Shown: piece by piece, positions 25,841 through 35,300 of the stretch
How the letters are laid out: the number at the start of each line of letters is the position of its first letter
Numbering within the stretch: position 1 is the first letter of the stretch
Assembly (NCBI RefSeq): GCF_003984645.1
Contig: NZ_RWKI01000019.1
Location: forward strand, 28,615 to 92,614
Origin: Variovorax sp. MHTC-1
GTDB lineage: Bacteria > Pseudomonadota > Gammaproteobacteria > Burkholderiales > Burkholderiaceae_C
Direction: 5' to 3'
DNA length: 64,000 nucleotides
The notes under the pieces: model-generated
The model's database searches: none
Told to the model about the DNA's origin: nothing
Seen by the model: only the letters and a program-made list of their open reading frames with translations
Program-made: the position numbers and the translations under genes

Positions 25841-26724
25841 CGCCCCGACAAGCGTTCTCCGAGAAAGTCGATGAAGCTGCGCATCTTCGGCGCCATGTAC
25901 TGCCGGCTGGTGTAGACCGCGAACAGCGTCATGCCCGGCGCGGCGTAGTCGGGCACCAGGCGCACCAGCCGCCCGGCAGCCAGGTCCTCGTCGATGAGCC
26001 ACTCGGGCAGGAAGGACATGCCCATGCCCGCGCGCACCGCATGCAGCGTGAGCGTCGTGTCGTCGGACTTCATCACCGGCTGCAGCCGAAGCGGCACCTG
26101 CCGCCCGCCCGGGCCCTTGAGCGCGAGACCTTCGATGTTGACGTAGCTCGGCACGATGGCGCCCAGCTTCGCCAGGTCGGCCGGCACCGCCGGCACGCCG
26201 GTGCGCGCGAGGTAGTCGGCCGCGGCGACCAGGTGGAACTGCAGGCGGCACAGCGGCCGCGCGATGAGCGCCGGCGAGGGCTCCTGCGTGGCGCGCAGCG
26301 CGAGGTCGTAGCCGTCTGCCGCGAGATCGACCTTGCGGTTCTCCAGGTGCATGTCGACCAGCACTTCCGGAAAGCGTTCGCGAAAGGAGGCCAGCACGCG
26401 CGCAATGCGCGGCGTGGCGCACCACACGGGCGCGCTGACCTTGAGCTGGCCGCGCGGCGCCTCGTTCTTCTGGCCGATCGCGGCCTCGGCCGCATCGAGC
26501 AGGTCGAGCGCGCGCCGGCTCTGCTCGTACCAGGCCTCGCCGGCTTCGGTCAGGCTCAGGTGCCGGCTCGATCGGTGCAAGAGACGCGCCCCGAGCGACT
26601 TCTCGAGCTGCGCCACGTGCTTGCTGGCCATCGGCGCCGAGACGCCCAGGCGCTCGGCGGAGGCGACGAAGCTGCCCGATTCGACGACCTCGCGGAACAC
26701 GCGCAGGCTGGTCAGGCGGTCCAT
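25837..26724 (-). CDS. LysR-family regulator of the dioxygenase gene
   Basis: The 295-residue LysR protein starts MDRLTSLRVFREVVESGSF and has the helix-turn-helix SAPMASKHVAQLEKSLGARL. It is divergent from the extradiol dioxygenase gene at 26804; the 79-bp gap has two similar dyads. LysR/DODA-type dioxygenase pairs are common in Burkholderiales, so control of the neighbour is likely. Its TAG stop lies in the terminal CTAG of repeat element A. Confidence 0.9.
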   Translation of the reverse strand: MDRLTSLRVFREVVESGSFVASAERLGVSAPMASKHVAQLEKSLGARLLHRSSRHLSLTEAGEAWYEQSRRALDLLDAAEAAIGQKNEAPRGQLKVSAPVWCATPRIARVLASFRERFPEVLVDMHLENRKVDLAADGYDLALRATQEPSPALIARPLCRLQFHLVAAADYLARTGVPAVPADLAKLGAIVPSYVNIEGLALKGPGGRQVPLRLQPVMKSDDTTLTLHAVRAGMGMSFLPEWLIDEDLAAGRLVRLVPDYAAPGMTLFAVYTSRQYMAPKMRSFIDFLGERLSGR

Positions 26725-26729
26725 GGATG

Positions 26730-26746
26730 ATTTCCTCTGAAGAAAT
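26730..26746. promoter_or_regulatory. Candidate LysR operator 1
   Basis: ATTTCCTCTGAAGAAAT is a dyad with arms ATTTC and GAAAT, next to the LysR start. The second site lies 41 bp away, centre to centre. Confidence 0.5.
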
Positions 26747-26770
26747 GAACCCATGAATACTAGGCTATCG

Positions 26771-26787
26771 ATTTCTCGAAGGGAAAT
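26771..26787. promoter_or_regulatory. Candidate LysR operator 2
   Basis: ATTTCTCGAAGGGAAAT has the same arms and N7 spacing as the site at 26730 (arms extend to GATTTC/GAAATC outward). It lies 17 bp upstream of the dioxygenase start, where it could govern the promoter. Confidence 0.5.
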
Positions 26788-26803
26788 CTCTAGACTGGTG
26801 CGC

Positions 26804-27628
26804 ATGACCACGCAAACCCTGCCCACCTATTTCATCTCGCACGGCGGCGGCCCCTGGCCGTGGATGAAGAAGGAAATGGGCAATGCCTACGCCCCGCTCG
26901 AGGCCGCGCTGGCCGACATGCCGCGCCAGATCGGCCGCCGGCCCGACGCCATCCTGATGATCTCGGCGCACTGGGAAGCGCCGGCCTTCACCGTGATGGG
27001 CAACCCCAAGCCGCCCATGATCTACGACTACGGCGGCTTCCCCGAGCACACCTACCACGTGCACTACGACGCGCCGGGCTCGCCCGAGCTCGCGCGCCGC
27101 GTGCAGGGGCTGATCGAGGCCGCCGGGCTGCCCGCGGCCCTGGATCCGGAACGCGGCTTCGACCACGGCATGTTCTCGCCGATGGCCGCGATCTATCCGC
27201 AGGCGGACGTGCCTGTGGTGCAGCTCTCGCTCCGGCGCGGGCTAGATCCGGCCGAGCACCTGGCGCTCGGCCGTGCGCTGGCGCCGCTGCGCAACGAGAA
27301 CGTGCTGATCGTCGGCAGCGGCCTGAGCTACCACAACCTGCGCAACTTCGGGCCGCAGGCGCACGAGCCGTCGAAGGCCTTCGACGACTGGCTGGCCGCG
27401 ACCGTGGATGCGGCGCCGGCGCAGCGGGTCGAGCGCCTGCTCGACTGGTCCTCTGCGCCCGCGGCCCGCATCGCGCATCCGCGCGAAGAGCACCTGATCC
27501 CGTTGATGGTCGCGGTCGGCGCCGCCGAGCAGGATGCCGGCCAGCGCATCTACCACGAGGATGCGTTCATGGGCGGCATCGCGGTGTCGAGCTACCGCTT
27601 CGGCGCGGCGGCCGGCGACGCGGCCTGA
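26804..27628 (+). CDS. Class III extradiol dioxygenase (DODA/YgiD type)
   Basis: The 274-residue product begins MTTQTLPTYFISHGGGPWPW, the SHGGGP motif holding a metal-ligand histidine near residue 14. Further conserved histidines are in ISAHWEAP near 55, GFDHGMFSP near 120 and SGLSYHNLR near 175. These are the zinc/iron ligands of the LigB/DODA fold, which opens catechol-type rings. The physiological substrate is not known for most bacterial members. An upstream in-frame ATG would run through the candidate operator, so 26804 is preferred. Confidence 0.88.
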   Translation: MTTQTLPTYFISHGGGPWPWMKKEMGNAYAPLEAALADMPRQIGRRPDAILMISAHWEAPAFTVMGNPKPPMIYDYGGFPEHTYHVHYDAPGSPELARRVQGLIEAAGLPAALDPERGFDHGMFSPMAAIYPQADVPVVQLSLRRGLDPAEHLALGRALAPLRNENVLIVGSGLSYHNLRNFGPQAHEPSKAFDDWLAATVDAAPAQRVERLLDWSSAPAARIAHPREEHLIPLMVAVGAAEQDAGQRIYHEDAFMGGIAVSSYRFGAAAGDAA

Positions 27629-27658
27629 TCGACGCCGCTTGATCGACGCCGGCACAAT

Positions 27659-28537
27659 GTGCCGGTGCCGTCAGACCTCCACACTTTCGACCCCGTGGCC
27701 GATGCCCAGGCGCATCGGCTGATTGCGCGCACCGATGCGCTGTCCGTTCATCACGATGCCCTGCACGACGGCCTGCGCGTGCGCTGGCGCCGCTTCGGCG
27801 ACGGCCCGCCGCTGGTGCTGCTGCACGGCGGCCACGGCAGCTGGATGCACTGGCTGCGCAACATCGAGGCGCTCTCGGCCGCGCACACGCTGTGGCTGCC
27901 CGACATGCCGGGCTTCAACGATTCCGACACGCCGCAGCGGCCGGCGCCCGGCCAGGAAGCCTTGGGGCCCTCGCTCGATGCGATGGTCGCCACGCTCGAC
28001 GGCCTGATCGGTGCCGGGACCGAGATCGACCTCGGCGGTTTCTCTTTCGGCGGCCTGGTGGCGGCGAAGTTTGCGCAGAGGCGCGGCGGCATACGGCGGC
28101 TGGCGCTGATGGGCAGCGGCGGGCACGGCACGATGCGCCGCATGACGGCCGAGATGATCAACTGGCGTGCCGCCAAGGACCGCGAGGAGGAGCGCGCCGC
28201 GCTGCTGCACAACTTGCGCGCGCTGATGCTGCACGAGCCCGCTGCCATCGACGCGCTGGCCTTTGCCATTCACGACATCTCCTGCCATGGCACGCGCTTT
28301 CGCAGCAAGGAGGTTTCGATGGCGGGCGGGCTGCAGGCGGCGCTCGACGCGCTCGGCGGGCCGCAACTGCTGGTCTGGGGCGAACACGACGTGACGGCCG
28401 ATTCGCGGCCGCTGGTCGCGCAGCTCACAGCCGGCCATCCGCAGCGCGAGGGTGCGGTGGTCGACGGCGCCGGCCACTGGGTGCAGTACGAGCGCGCGGC
28501 CGAGGTGAATGCGCTGCTGCTGCGCTTCTTCGCCTAG
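27659..28537 (+). CDS. Alpha/beta hydrolase
   Basis: The 292-residue protein shows the fold in order: oxyanion region VLLHGGHGSWMHW near residue 55, nucleophile elbow GGFSFGGLVAAKF (serine near 125), and the late histidine in VVDGAGHWVQYERA near 275. The acid is probably in WGEHDVTAD. The start is a GTG, 30 bp after the dioxygenase stop, across a direct repeat of TGATCGACGCCG. As a ring-cleavage product hydrolase or esterase it could work with the dioxygenase, but this is only context. Its TAG stop overlaps the stop of the convergent aldo-keto reductase. Confidence 0.85.
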   Translation: MPVPSDLHTFDPVADAQAHRLIARTDALSVHHDALHDGLRVRWRRFGDGPPLVLLHGGHGSWMHWLRNIEALSAAHTLWLPDMPGFNDSDTPQRPAPGQEALGPSLDAMVATLDGLIGAGTEIDLGGFSFGGLVAAKFAQRRGGIRRLALMGSGGHGTMRRMTAEMINWRAAKDREEERAALLHNLRALMLHEPAAIDALAFAIHDISCHGTRFRSKEVSMAGGLQAALDALGGPQLLVWGEHDVTADSRPLVAQLTAGHPQREGAVVDGAGHWVQYERAAEVNALLLRFFA

Positions 28538-29358
28538 AGCTGTAGCGAGGCCGCGTTGCGCCGCCAAAAGGCGGCATCCGGAAAGCCGTCCGCACCGGCC
28601 GCCGCGTTGTCCGCCATGTGCTCGGGCCGGCTGGTGCCGGGGATGGTGCAGGTCACGGCTGGGTGGCTCAGCACGAACTTCAGCAGCAACTGCGCCCAGC
28701 TCGCGCAGCCGATCTCTGCGGCCCAGCCGGGCAGGGGCTTGCCGCGAAGCCGGCGCATGAGGCCGCCGCCGCCGAAAGGCATGTTGGCGATGACCGCGAC
28801 GCCGCGCTCGGCGGCCAGCGGCAGCAGGCGTTGCTCGGCCTCGCGCGCATCGAGCGAGTAGTTGATCTGCAGGAAGTCGAGCTTCTCGGCCCGCAGCACG
28901 GCCTCGACTTCCGGGTAGGCCGAGGCGGTGTAGTGCGTGATGCCGAGATAGCGCACGCGGCCCTGCTCCTTCCAGCCGCGTAGCGTTTCGAGATGCGTGC
29001 GCCAGTCGACCAGGTTGTGCACCTGCATCAGGTCGATGCGCTCGGTGCGCAGGCGCTGGAAGGACTGTGCCATCTGCGCGATGCCGGCCTCGCGGCCGCT
29101 GGTCCAAACCTTGGTGGCGAGGAAGGCCGTGTCGCGCTGCTTCGCCGCAGCCAGCAGCAGCTCGCCGGTAACGGCCTCGGCCCGGCCGTACATCGGCGAG
29201 CTGTCGATCAGCCTGCCGCCAGCCGCGAACAGCGCATCGAGCACGCCGGGCAGGCGCTGGTGCTCGGCGCTGCCGGCGGCGACATCGAAGCCCATCCAGG
29301 TGCCGCAGCCGATGACGGGGAGGGCTTCCTGGGTGGAGGGGATGGGGCGGGTAGTCAT
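28534..29358 (-). CDS. Aldo/keto reductase
   Basis: The ~274-residue TIM-barrel oxidoreductase has the AKR tetrad: Asp and Tyr in LIDSSPMYGRAE, Lys in FLATKVW and His in IDLMQVHNLVDW. NADPH-binding residues are expected in the C-terminal TIPGTSRPEHM segment. I take ATG 29358; a TTG at 29364 is possible. The stop codon shares the palindrome CTAG (28534-28537) with the convergent hydrolase gene. It lies 2 bp after the antitoxin gene, so it may be read from the toxin-antitoxin promoter. Confidence 0.88.
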   Translation of the reverse strand: MTTRPIPSTQEALPVIGCGTWMGFDVAAGSAEHQRLPGVLDALFAAGGRLIDSSPMYGRAEAVTGELLLAAAKQRDTAFLATKVWTSGREAGIAQMAQSFQRLRTERIDLMQVHNLVDWRTHLETLRGWKEQGRVRYLGITHYTASAYPEVEAVLRAEKLDFLQINYSLDAREAEQRLLPLAAERGVAVIANMPFGGGGLMRRLRGKPLPGWAAEIGCASWAQLLLKFVLSHPAVTCTIPGTSRPEHMADNAAAGADGFPDAAFWRRNAASLQL

Positions 29359-29360
29359 CT

Positions 29361-29699
29361 TCAAGCCACTGCGAACATCAGATGCCCTGTTGGTGCGGCT
29401 GCCGGCTTGACCTTGATTTCGATGTCGTAGCCGAGTCGGTTGAGACAGTCCATCAGCTTGCGCTCGGACAAGTTGGAGAACTCGCCCCGCAACAGGGCCG
29501 AGACCTTCGGTTGCGAAATGCCCATGCGCTTGGCGGCTTCGCTTTGCGTGAGTTGGAGACGGTGGATTGCTTTCGTGATCTCGATGGTGAGGCCGGACTT
29601 GATCTTGAGCTTGTCGGCGTCGGGCAGGGCGAGATCGGCAAACACGTTGCCTGAGCCTGCTTCCACTTCAAGACTTTCAACGATTCGTTTTGTCATCAC
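29361..29699 (-). CDS. HigA-like antitoxin, XRE helix-turn-helix
   Basis: The 112-residue protein has a C-terminal helix-turn-helix (LTQSEAAKRMGISQPKVSAL) and an N-terminal extension likely to bind the toxin. Its start overlaps the toxin gene by 23 bp, with the toxin first, the order seen in HigBA-type and Gp49/XRE systems. It would neutralise the toxin and repress the operon through the palindrome at 30065. Confidence 0.85.
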   Translation of the reverse strand: MMTKRIVESLEVEAGSGNVFADLALPDADKLKIKSGLTIEITKAIHRLQLTQSEAAKRMGISQPKVSALLRGEFSNLSERKLMDCLNRLGYDIEIKVKPAAAPTGHLMFAVA

Positions 29700-30057
29700 G
29701 CAATTCCTTGACCAGTGCTTCGGCCGCTTTCAGCCGCAAGCGAATGACGTCCATCTCCTGTTTCGGCGTGGCGATACCGCTCTTGCTTTTCTTCTGGAAG
29801 CAATGCAGGACGAACACTGCCTCTGCAAACCTGATCGTGTAGACCGCTCTGTATGTGCCGCTCACATCGTCTTCGATGACCTCCAGGACGCCTGCTCCGC
29901 CGAAGCCCTTCAGCACCTTGGCGGCTGCATGCTGTTGGCCATGTTGGGCGAAGTCGAGGGCATGGCCAAAGAACTTCCGCACGTCGATCGGCAAGGCCAT
30001 GAGGTCCTTCTTGCTGCTCCCAATCCAGAACAGAGGCTTTTCGATGGAAGCAGGCAT
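29677..30057 (-). CDS. RelE/HigB-superfamily toxin (Gp49-like)
   Basis: The 126-residue protein fits the phage-derived Gp49-like/HigB family. It starts with MPASIEKPLFWIGSSKKDLM, then RKFFGHALDFAQHGQ, then the core DDVSGTYRAVYTIRFAEAVFVLHCFQKKSKSG. Lys/Arg residues near the C-terminus (FQKKSKSGIATPK) are the usual RNase-active region. Such toxins cut mRNA on the ribosome. The adjacent antitoxin gene and upstream operator complete the module. Confidence 0.85.
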   Translation of the reverse strand: MPASIEKPLFWIGSSKKDLMALPIDVRKFFGHALDFAQHGQQHAAAKVLKGFGGAGVLEVIEDDVSGTYRAVYTIRFAEAVFVLHCFQKKSKSGIATPKQEMDVIRLRLKAAEALVKELRDDKTNR

Positions 30058-30064
30058 GCAATTT

Positions 30065-30080
30065 ATCCCATAAATGGGAT
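30065..30080. promoter_or_regulatory. Palindromic operator of the toxin-antitoxin operon
   Basis: ATCCCAT-AA-ATGGGAT is a perfect palindrome ending 8 bp upstream of the toxin start. It is the expected place for autorepression by the antitoxin. Confidence 0.6.
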
Positions 30081-30142
30081 GAAAGGGCGCTCTCGCCCCC
30101 TCATCCCTACGCTTACAAAAATCCTGAGACGACCGAAGAATA

Positions 30143-30158
30143 CTGTATAAAAATACAG
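30143..30158. promoter_or_regulatory. LexA (SOS) box
   Basis: CTGTATAAAAATACAG matches the CTGT-N8-ACAG consensus perfectly and lies 13 bp before imuA. DNA damage should therefore induce the imuA-imuB-dnaE2 cassette. Confidence 0.88.
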
Positions 30159-30171
30159 TTATTCGATCATC

Positions 30172-30972
30172 ATGGGCCCCCCTTCCTTCGACTCCTTTTC
30201 ATCCTCCGCGCGCCACAAGGTCTGGCGCGGGGACGAGCTGGGCCTGGCCGACGGGCAGGTCATCGGCACCGGCCATGCGGCGCTCGATGCAGAGCTGCCG
30301 GGCGGCGGCTGGCCGGTGGGTGCAATGACCGAGCTGCTGCAGTCCGCGCCCGAGGCGCATGCCTGGCAACTGCTGCTGCCGGCGCTGGCGCAGGCGGTGC
30401 AGGGCGGCACGGGCCCGGTCGCGTTGATCGGGGCGCCGCAAGAACCCTTCGGCCCCGCGCTCGCAGCGCAAGGCCTGCCGGTCGAGGCGTTGTTGTGGGT
30501 GCGTTGCGAGGCTTCGGCAGCCAAGTTGTGGGCCTGCGAACAAGCCTTGCGCTGCGCCGACGTGGCCGCCGTGCTGGCCTGGCTGCCGCAGGCGCGCGTG
30601 GGCGAGCTGCGGCGGCTGCAGCTTGCGGCGGCGCAGCACGATGCGCTGCTGTTCGTGTTCCGCCCCGAGACGGCGGCCCAGATGACTTCACCGGCGCGGC
30701 TGCGCCTGCGGTTGGCGAGCTGCGGGGAAGACAGCGCGCAAATCGACGTCCACATCCTCAAGCGCCGCGGCCCGCCGCTGGCCTCGCCCATCCAGCTGCC
30801 GGCGCGCAGCGAGCGCATGACGGCGCTGCTCGCGGCCAGCCAGTTGCGGCGCAAGCTGCGGCAGCAGCAGGAGGGCGTCTTGCAGCCGATGGCCGAGGGC
30901 GCGACCGTGGTCCGCCTCGGCTTCCACCAGGAGAAAGGCCATGCACTGGATCGCATTGCGCTGGCCGCCTGA
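30172..30972 (+). CDS. imuA: Translesion synthesis-associated protein ImuA
   Basis: The 266-residue RecA-like protein begins with the typical VWRGDELG, GTGHAALDAELPGGGWPVGAM segment. It belongs to the ImuA/SulA-like group found in imuA-imuB-dnaE2 mutasomes. The Walker A loop is degenerate, as is usual for the family. A LexA box lies directly upstream. The 3' end overlaps imuB by 32 bp, so the genes are tightly coupled. Confidence 0.9.
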   Translation: MGPPSFDSFSSSARHKVWRGDELGLADGQVIGTGHAALDAELPGGGWPVGAMTELLQSAPEAHAWQLLLPALAQAVQGGTGPVALIGAPQEPFGPALAAQGLPVEALLWVRCEASAAKLWACEQALRCADVAAVLAWLPQARVGELRRLQLAAAQHDALLFVFRPETAAQMTSPARLRLRLASCGEDSAQIDVHILKRRGPPLASPIQLPARSERMTALLAASQLRRKLRQQQEGVLQPMAEGATVVRLGFHQEKGHALDRIALAA

Positions 30973-32311
30973 GCTCCTCGCCGATACCGCGCTGCCGATG
31001 CCGCCGCCCGAGGCGCTCGGCTGGTGGGCCTTGCAGTTCACGCCGCGCGTCGCCTGGGTCGACGACGAGGCGCTGCTGCTCGAAGTCTCGGCCTGCGAGC
31101 GGCTGTGGGGCGGGCGCCTGTCGTTGATGCGCGAGCTGGCGCGAACCAATCCCGCGCCGGTGCCCGTGCAGCGAGCGCAGGGCGCGACCAGCCGGATCGC
31201 GCTTGCACGGCTGCGCATGTTCGCGCGCGGCGAAGAGCCGCCCGCTGACGCCCCTTCCGGTCTGCCGCTCGACACGCTGAGCGCGGCGCGCGACCACCTC
31301 GACGTGCTGGCGAACCTGGGCTGCCGCACCTGGGGCGAGGTGGCGGCGCTGCCGCGCGGCGGGCTCACGCGCCGCTTCGGCAAGGAATTGCGTGAAGCGC
31401 TCGATGCCGCCTACGGCCTGCGTCCTGAAAGCCACGCCTGGCTCACGCTGCCCGACGCGTTCGAGCAGAAGCTGGAACTCCCCGCGCTGGCCGAAAGCGC
31501 GCCCGAACTCATGTGGTCGGCCAACCGCCTGCTCAGCGCGCTGCAGATCTGGCTCGCCGCGCGCCAGCGCGGCGCGGTGGCGCTCGAGCTGCAGTGGACG
31601 CTCGACCTCAAGCGCTTCAACGGCGTCGACCTGCCGCCGCATCAGCAGGTCACGGTGCGCACGGCCGAGCCCACGCAGGACATGGCGCACCTGCGGCGCC
31701 TGCTGGCCGAACGGCTCGCGCTCACGACGCTGGCCGCCCCCGCCAGCTGGCTGCGCCTGCGCTCGATCGAGACCACGCCCTGGGCCGGCGCCAGCACGAG
31801 CTTTCTGCCGGAAGACAACCGCAAGGGCGACAAGCTGCACGAGCTGGTCGAGCGGCTCAGTGCGCGGTTGGGCGCGCAGCAGGTGCTGCGTGCGGTCGCG
31901 CAGGCCGACCACCGGCCGGAGCGCCAGCAGGCATGGGTGCCCGCGCTGCACAAGCCACGGCCCGATGCTCGGCCGACGCCGGGCCGCCCCAAGGCGGCCG
32001 ACGGCCCCCTCGGGGGGCAGCGAGGACACGAAGTGCCGAGCGTGGGGGCCATATACCCGGCCTGGCTGCTGCGCGAACCCCTGCGGCTGGACATGGAAGG
32101 CGAGCGCCCCTGCTACCAGGGCCGCCTGCGCAAGCTGGTCGGGCCGCAGCGGGTGGAGGCCGGCTGGTGGGGCGAGGGCCAGCCCGCGGTGCGCGACTAC
32201 TACATCGCGGAAAGCCCGAAGGCCGGCCTGGTGTGGATCTACCGCGAGCGGCCTTCGTCCTGCTTCACTTCCGAAGCGCCGCGCTGGTACCTGCAAGGCA
32301 TGTATGCCTGA
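30941..32311 (+). CDS. imuB: Y-family-like DNA polymerase accessory protein ImuB
   Basis: The 456-residue protein begins MHWIALRWPPELLAD and has the truncated Y-family (DinB-like) palm/fingers and little-finger architecture. ImuB usually lacks the catalytic acidic residues and acts as a hub between DnaE2, ImuA and the beta clamp. Here a ~24-residue stretch at about residues 347-370 (GRPKAADGPLGG, then EVPSVGA) is encoded by a 70-bp dispersed repeat inserted in frame. The next gene, dnaE2, starts 8 bp before its stop. Confidence 0.9.
   Translation: MHWIALRWPPELLADTALPMPPPEALGWWALQFTPRVAWVDDEALLLEVSACERLWGGRLSLMRELARTNPAPVPVQRAQGATSRIALARLRMFARGEEPPADAPSGLPLDTLSAARDHLDVLANLGCRTWGEVAALPRGGLTRRFGKELREALDAAYGLRPESHAWLTLPDAFEQKLELPALAESAPELMWSANRLLSALQIWLAARQRGAVALELQWTLDLKRFNGVDLPPHQQVTVRTAEPTQDMAHLRRLLAERLALTTLAAPASWLRLRSIETTPWAGASTSFLPEDNRKGDKLHELVERLSARLGAQQVLRAVAQADHRPERQQAWVPALHKPRPDARPTPGRPKAADGPLGGQRGHEVPSVGAIYPAWLLREPLRLDMEGERPCYQGRLRKLVGPQRVEAGWWGEGQPAVRDYYIAESPKAGLVWIYRERPSSCFTSEAPRWYLQGMYA
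31981..32050. repeat. Type D-related repeat inserted in frame within imuB
   Basis: This 70-bp segment has CCCCCTCGGGGGGCAGCGAG followed by ACACGAAGTG and a GTGGGGGCC end. These resemble the core of the intergenic type D repeats (GAGGGGGTTGG, CACACGAAGTGGG, CCTGGGG). It keeps the frame open and adds about 24 residues. Confidence 0.6.
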
Positions 32312-35300
32312 GCTCAGCGAGAAGCAGATCCAGCGGCGCGCACGGGCTTCGGCCACGGTGCATGCGCTGCCGTGGCGGTCGCAGCCCGAGCCGCTGCGGG
32401 CGCCGGCCTTGCCCTCTTATGCCGAGCTGCACTGCATCACGAACTTCAGCTTCCAGCGTGGCGCATCGCACCCCGAAGAGCTGGTGAAGCGCGCCTACGA
32501 CCTCGGCTACGAGGCGCTCGCGATCACCGACGAATGCTCGGTGGCCGGCGTGGTGCGCGCGCACGAGGGGCTCAGGGAGTACCTCGAAACGCTGGACCCC
32601 TCGGAGCAGCATCCGTTCCGGCTGCTGTTCGGCAGCGAGTTCCTGTTCGAGCGCTTCAAGCTGGTGGCGATCGCGCACGACCTCGAAGGCTGGGGCAATC
32701 TCTGCGAGTTCATCACCGCGGCGCGCACCACCACGGCGCCCAAGGGCACGTATCGCGTGAGCTGGGCGCAAAGCGATGTGGCCTCGCTGCGCGATTGCGA
32801 AATCCTTTTCGTGCCGCTGCGCACGCCGGGTGCGATGCCCGATGTCGCAGCGCTGTGCGCCGATGTGACGGAGGCCGCGCGTCTATTCGAAGGGCATCTC
32901 TGGATCGCGGTGGAACTTGCGAACGAGCTCGACGACGACCTCTGGCTCGCCGCCTTGCAACAGGCGGGCATGCAGACCGGCGTGCCGCTGGTGGCGGTCG
33001 GCGACGTGCACATGCACGTGCGTTCGCGCAAGCCACTGCAGGACGTGATCACTGCGGTGCGCGAAGGCAGGCCGGTGGCCGAATGCGGCTTTGCGCTGCA
33101 GTCCAATGCCGAGCGGCACCTGCGCTCGCGCCTGCGCCTGGCCGAGCTTTATCCGGCAGAGCTGCTTGCCAACACGCTCGAAGTCGCGCGGCGCTGCGCC
33201 TTCGATCTCGACGTGATCCGCGAGCACTACAAATACCCGCTCGAGAACGTGGCGGACGGCGAGACCCCGGCCCAGACGCTGGTGCGCAAGACCTGGGAAG
33301 GCGCACGGGACAAGTACCCGCTGGGCATTCCGGAGAAAGTGCGGGCGCAGGTGGCGCATGAGCTCGAGCTGATCCTCGAGCTGCATTACGAGATGTTCTT
33401 CCTCACCGTCGAAGACATCGTTCGCTTTGCGCGTTCCAAGGACATCCTCTGCCAGGGCCGCGGCTCATCGGCGAACTCCGCGGTTTGCTTCTGCCTCGGC
33501 ATCACCGCGATCGATCCAGAAACCGGCCACCTGCTGTTCGAGCGCTTTTTGAGCCGCGAGCGCCGCGAGCCGCCCGACATCGACGTCGACTTCGAGCACC
33601 AGCGGCGCGAGGAGGTGATCCAGTACATCTACGAGAAGTACGGCCGCGACCGCGCCGCCATTGCCGCGGTCGTGATCTGCTATCGCTCCCGCAGCGCGCT
33701 GCGCGACGTGGGCAAGGCGCTGGGCGTCGATGCGCTTCTCGTCGACGAATTCGCCAAGGACCACTACTGGTTCGACCACGTCGTGCTCGACCAGCGTCTC
33801 GAAGAAGCGATGCAGCGCGTGGGCGTGCGCGAAGACATGCTCAAGCTGTACCAGTGGATCGAGCTCACGCAGCAGCTCAGGGGCTTTCCGCGCCACCTGA
33901 GCCAGCACGTGGGCGGCTTCGTGCTCACGCAGACCAAGCTGACGCGCCTGGTGCCGGTCGAGAACGCGTCGATGAAGGACCGCTCCGTCATCCAGTGGGA
34001 GAAGGACGACCTCGAGGCCATGGGCATGCTCAAGGTCGACGTGCTGGCGCTCGGCATGCTGAGCGCGATCCGGCGCGCGCTGGCCATGGTCAACGGCTGG
34101 CGCGGCACGGCGCTGCAGATGCACCAGATTCCGAAGAACGACGAGGCGGTGTTCGACATGATCTGCGACGCCGACACCATCGGCGTGTTCCAGATCGAAA
34201 GCCGGGCGCAGATGTCGATGCTGCCGCGCCTGCGGCCGCGCACTTACTACGACCTCGTGATCGAAGTCGCGATCGTGCGGCCCGGGCCGATCCAGGGCGG
34301 CATGGTGCATCCGTACCTCAAGAACCGCGAGAAGATCCGCAAGGGCGGCGAAGTCACTTACCGCTATCCCGACCTCATCGAAGCGCTCGGCCGCACGCTC
34401 GGCGTACCGATCTTCCAGGAACAGGTGATGCAGATCGCGATGATCGCGGCCAGCTTCACGCCCGACCAGGCGGATCGCCTGCGCCGCTCGATGGCGGCCT
34501 GGAAGCGCAAGGGCGGCGTCGAGAAGTTCTACGGGCCGCTGGTCGGCGGCATGGTCGACAACGGCTACGACCGCGAGTTCGCCGAGGCCATCTTCAAGCA
34601 GGTCCAGGGCTTCGGCGAATACGGCTTTCCCGAAAGCCATGCCGCGAGCTTCGCGCTGCTGGTGACCGTGAGCAGCTGGCTCAAGCTGCACGAGCCCGCC
34701 TGCTTCCTGGCCGCGATGCTCGACTCGCAGCCCATGGGCTTCTACTCGCCCTCGCAGCTGGTGCAGGATGCGCGGCGCCATGGCGTCGAGGTGCGGGCGG
34801 TGGACGTGACGGCGAGCGAGCTCGATTGCACGCTCGAGAAGGCGGCTGTTCTTCCATCGGAGCTGTCCCCGCGCTTCGCCACCCGCCTCGGCATGCCCGG
34901 CCAACCCGCCGTGCGCCTCGGCCTGCGCCGCGTCATGAGCCTCAGCGGGGCCGGCGCCCAACGCATCGTCGAAGCCCGCGCCCAGGCCGCCTTCACCAGC
35001 ACCGAAGACCTGGCCCTGCGCGCCGAACTCGACGCCAAGGACATGGCCGCGCTCGCGGCGGCCGATGCGCTGCTCGCGCTCTCTGGCCACCGCCGCCAGC
35101 AGGTGTGGGACGCCACCGCGCAGCGCCGCGCGCCGGCGCTGCTCAAGGGCGTGCCCATCCACGAAGCGGCCCTGCAGCTGCCGGTCGCGCCCGAGGGCGA
35201 GGAGATCGTGGGCGACTACGCCTCGCTGGGCTTCACGCTGCGCCGCCATCCCCTGGCGCTGCTGCGCCCGCGGCTCGCGCGCATGCGGCTATCGAGCGCC

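Noticed and set aside
27620..27655. Tandem TGATCGACGCCG repeat as a possible CRISPR-like or regulatory array
   Set aside because: Only two short copies, no spacers; it is a local duplication after a stop codon.
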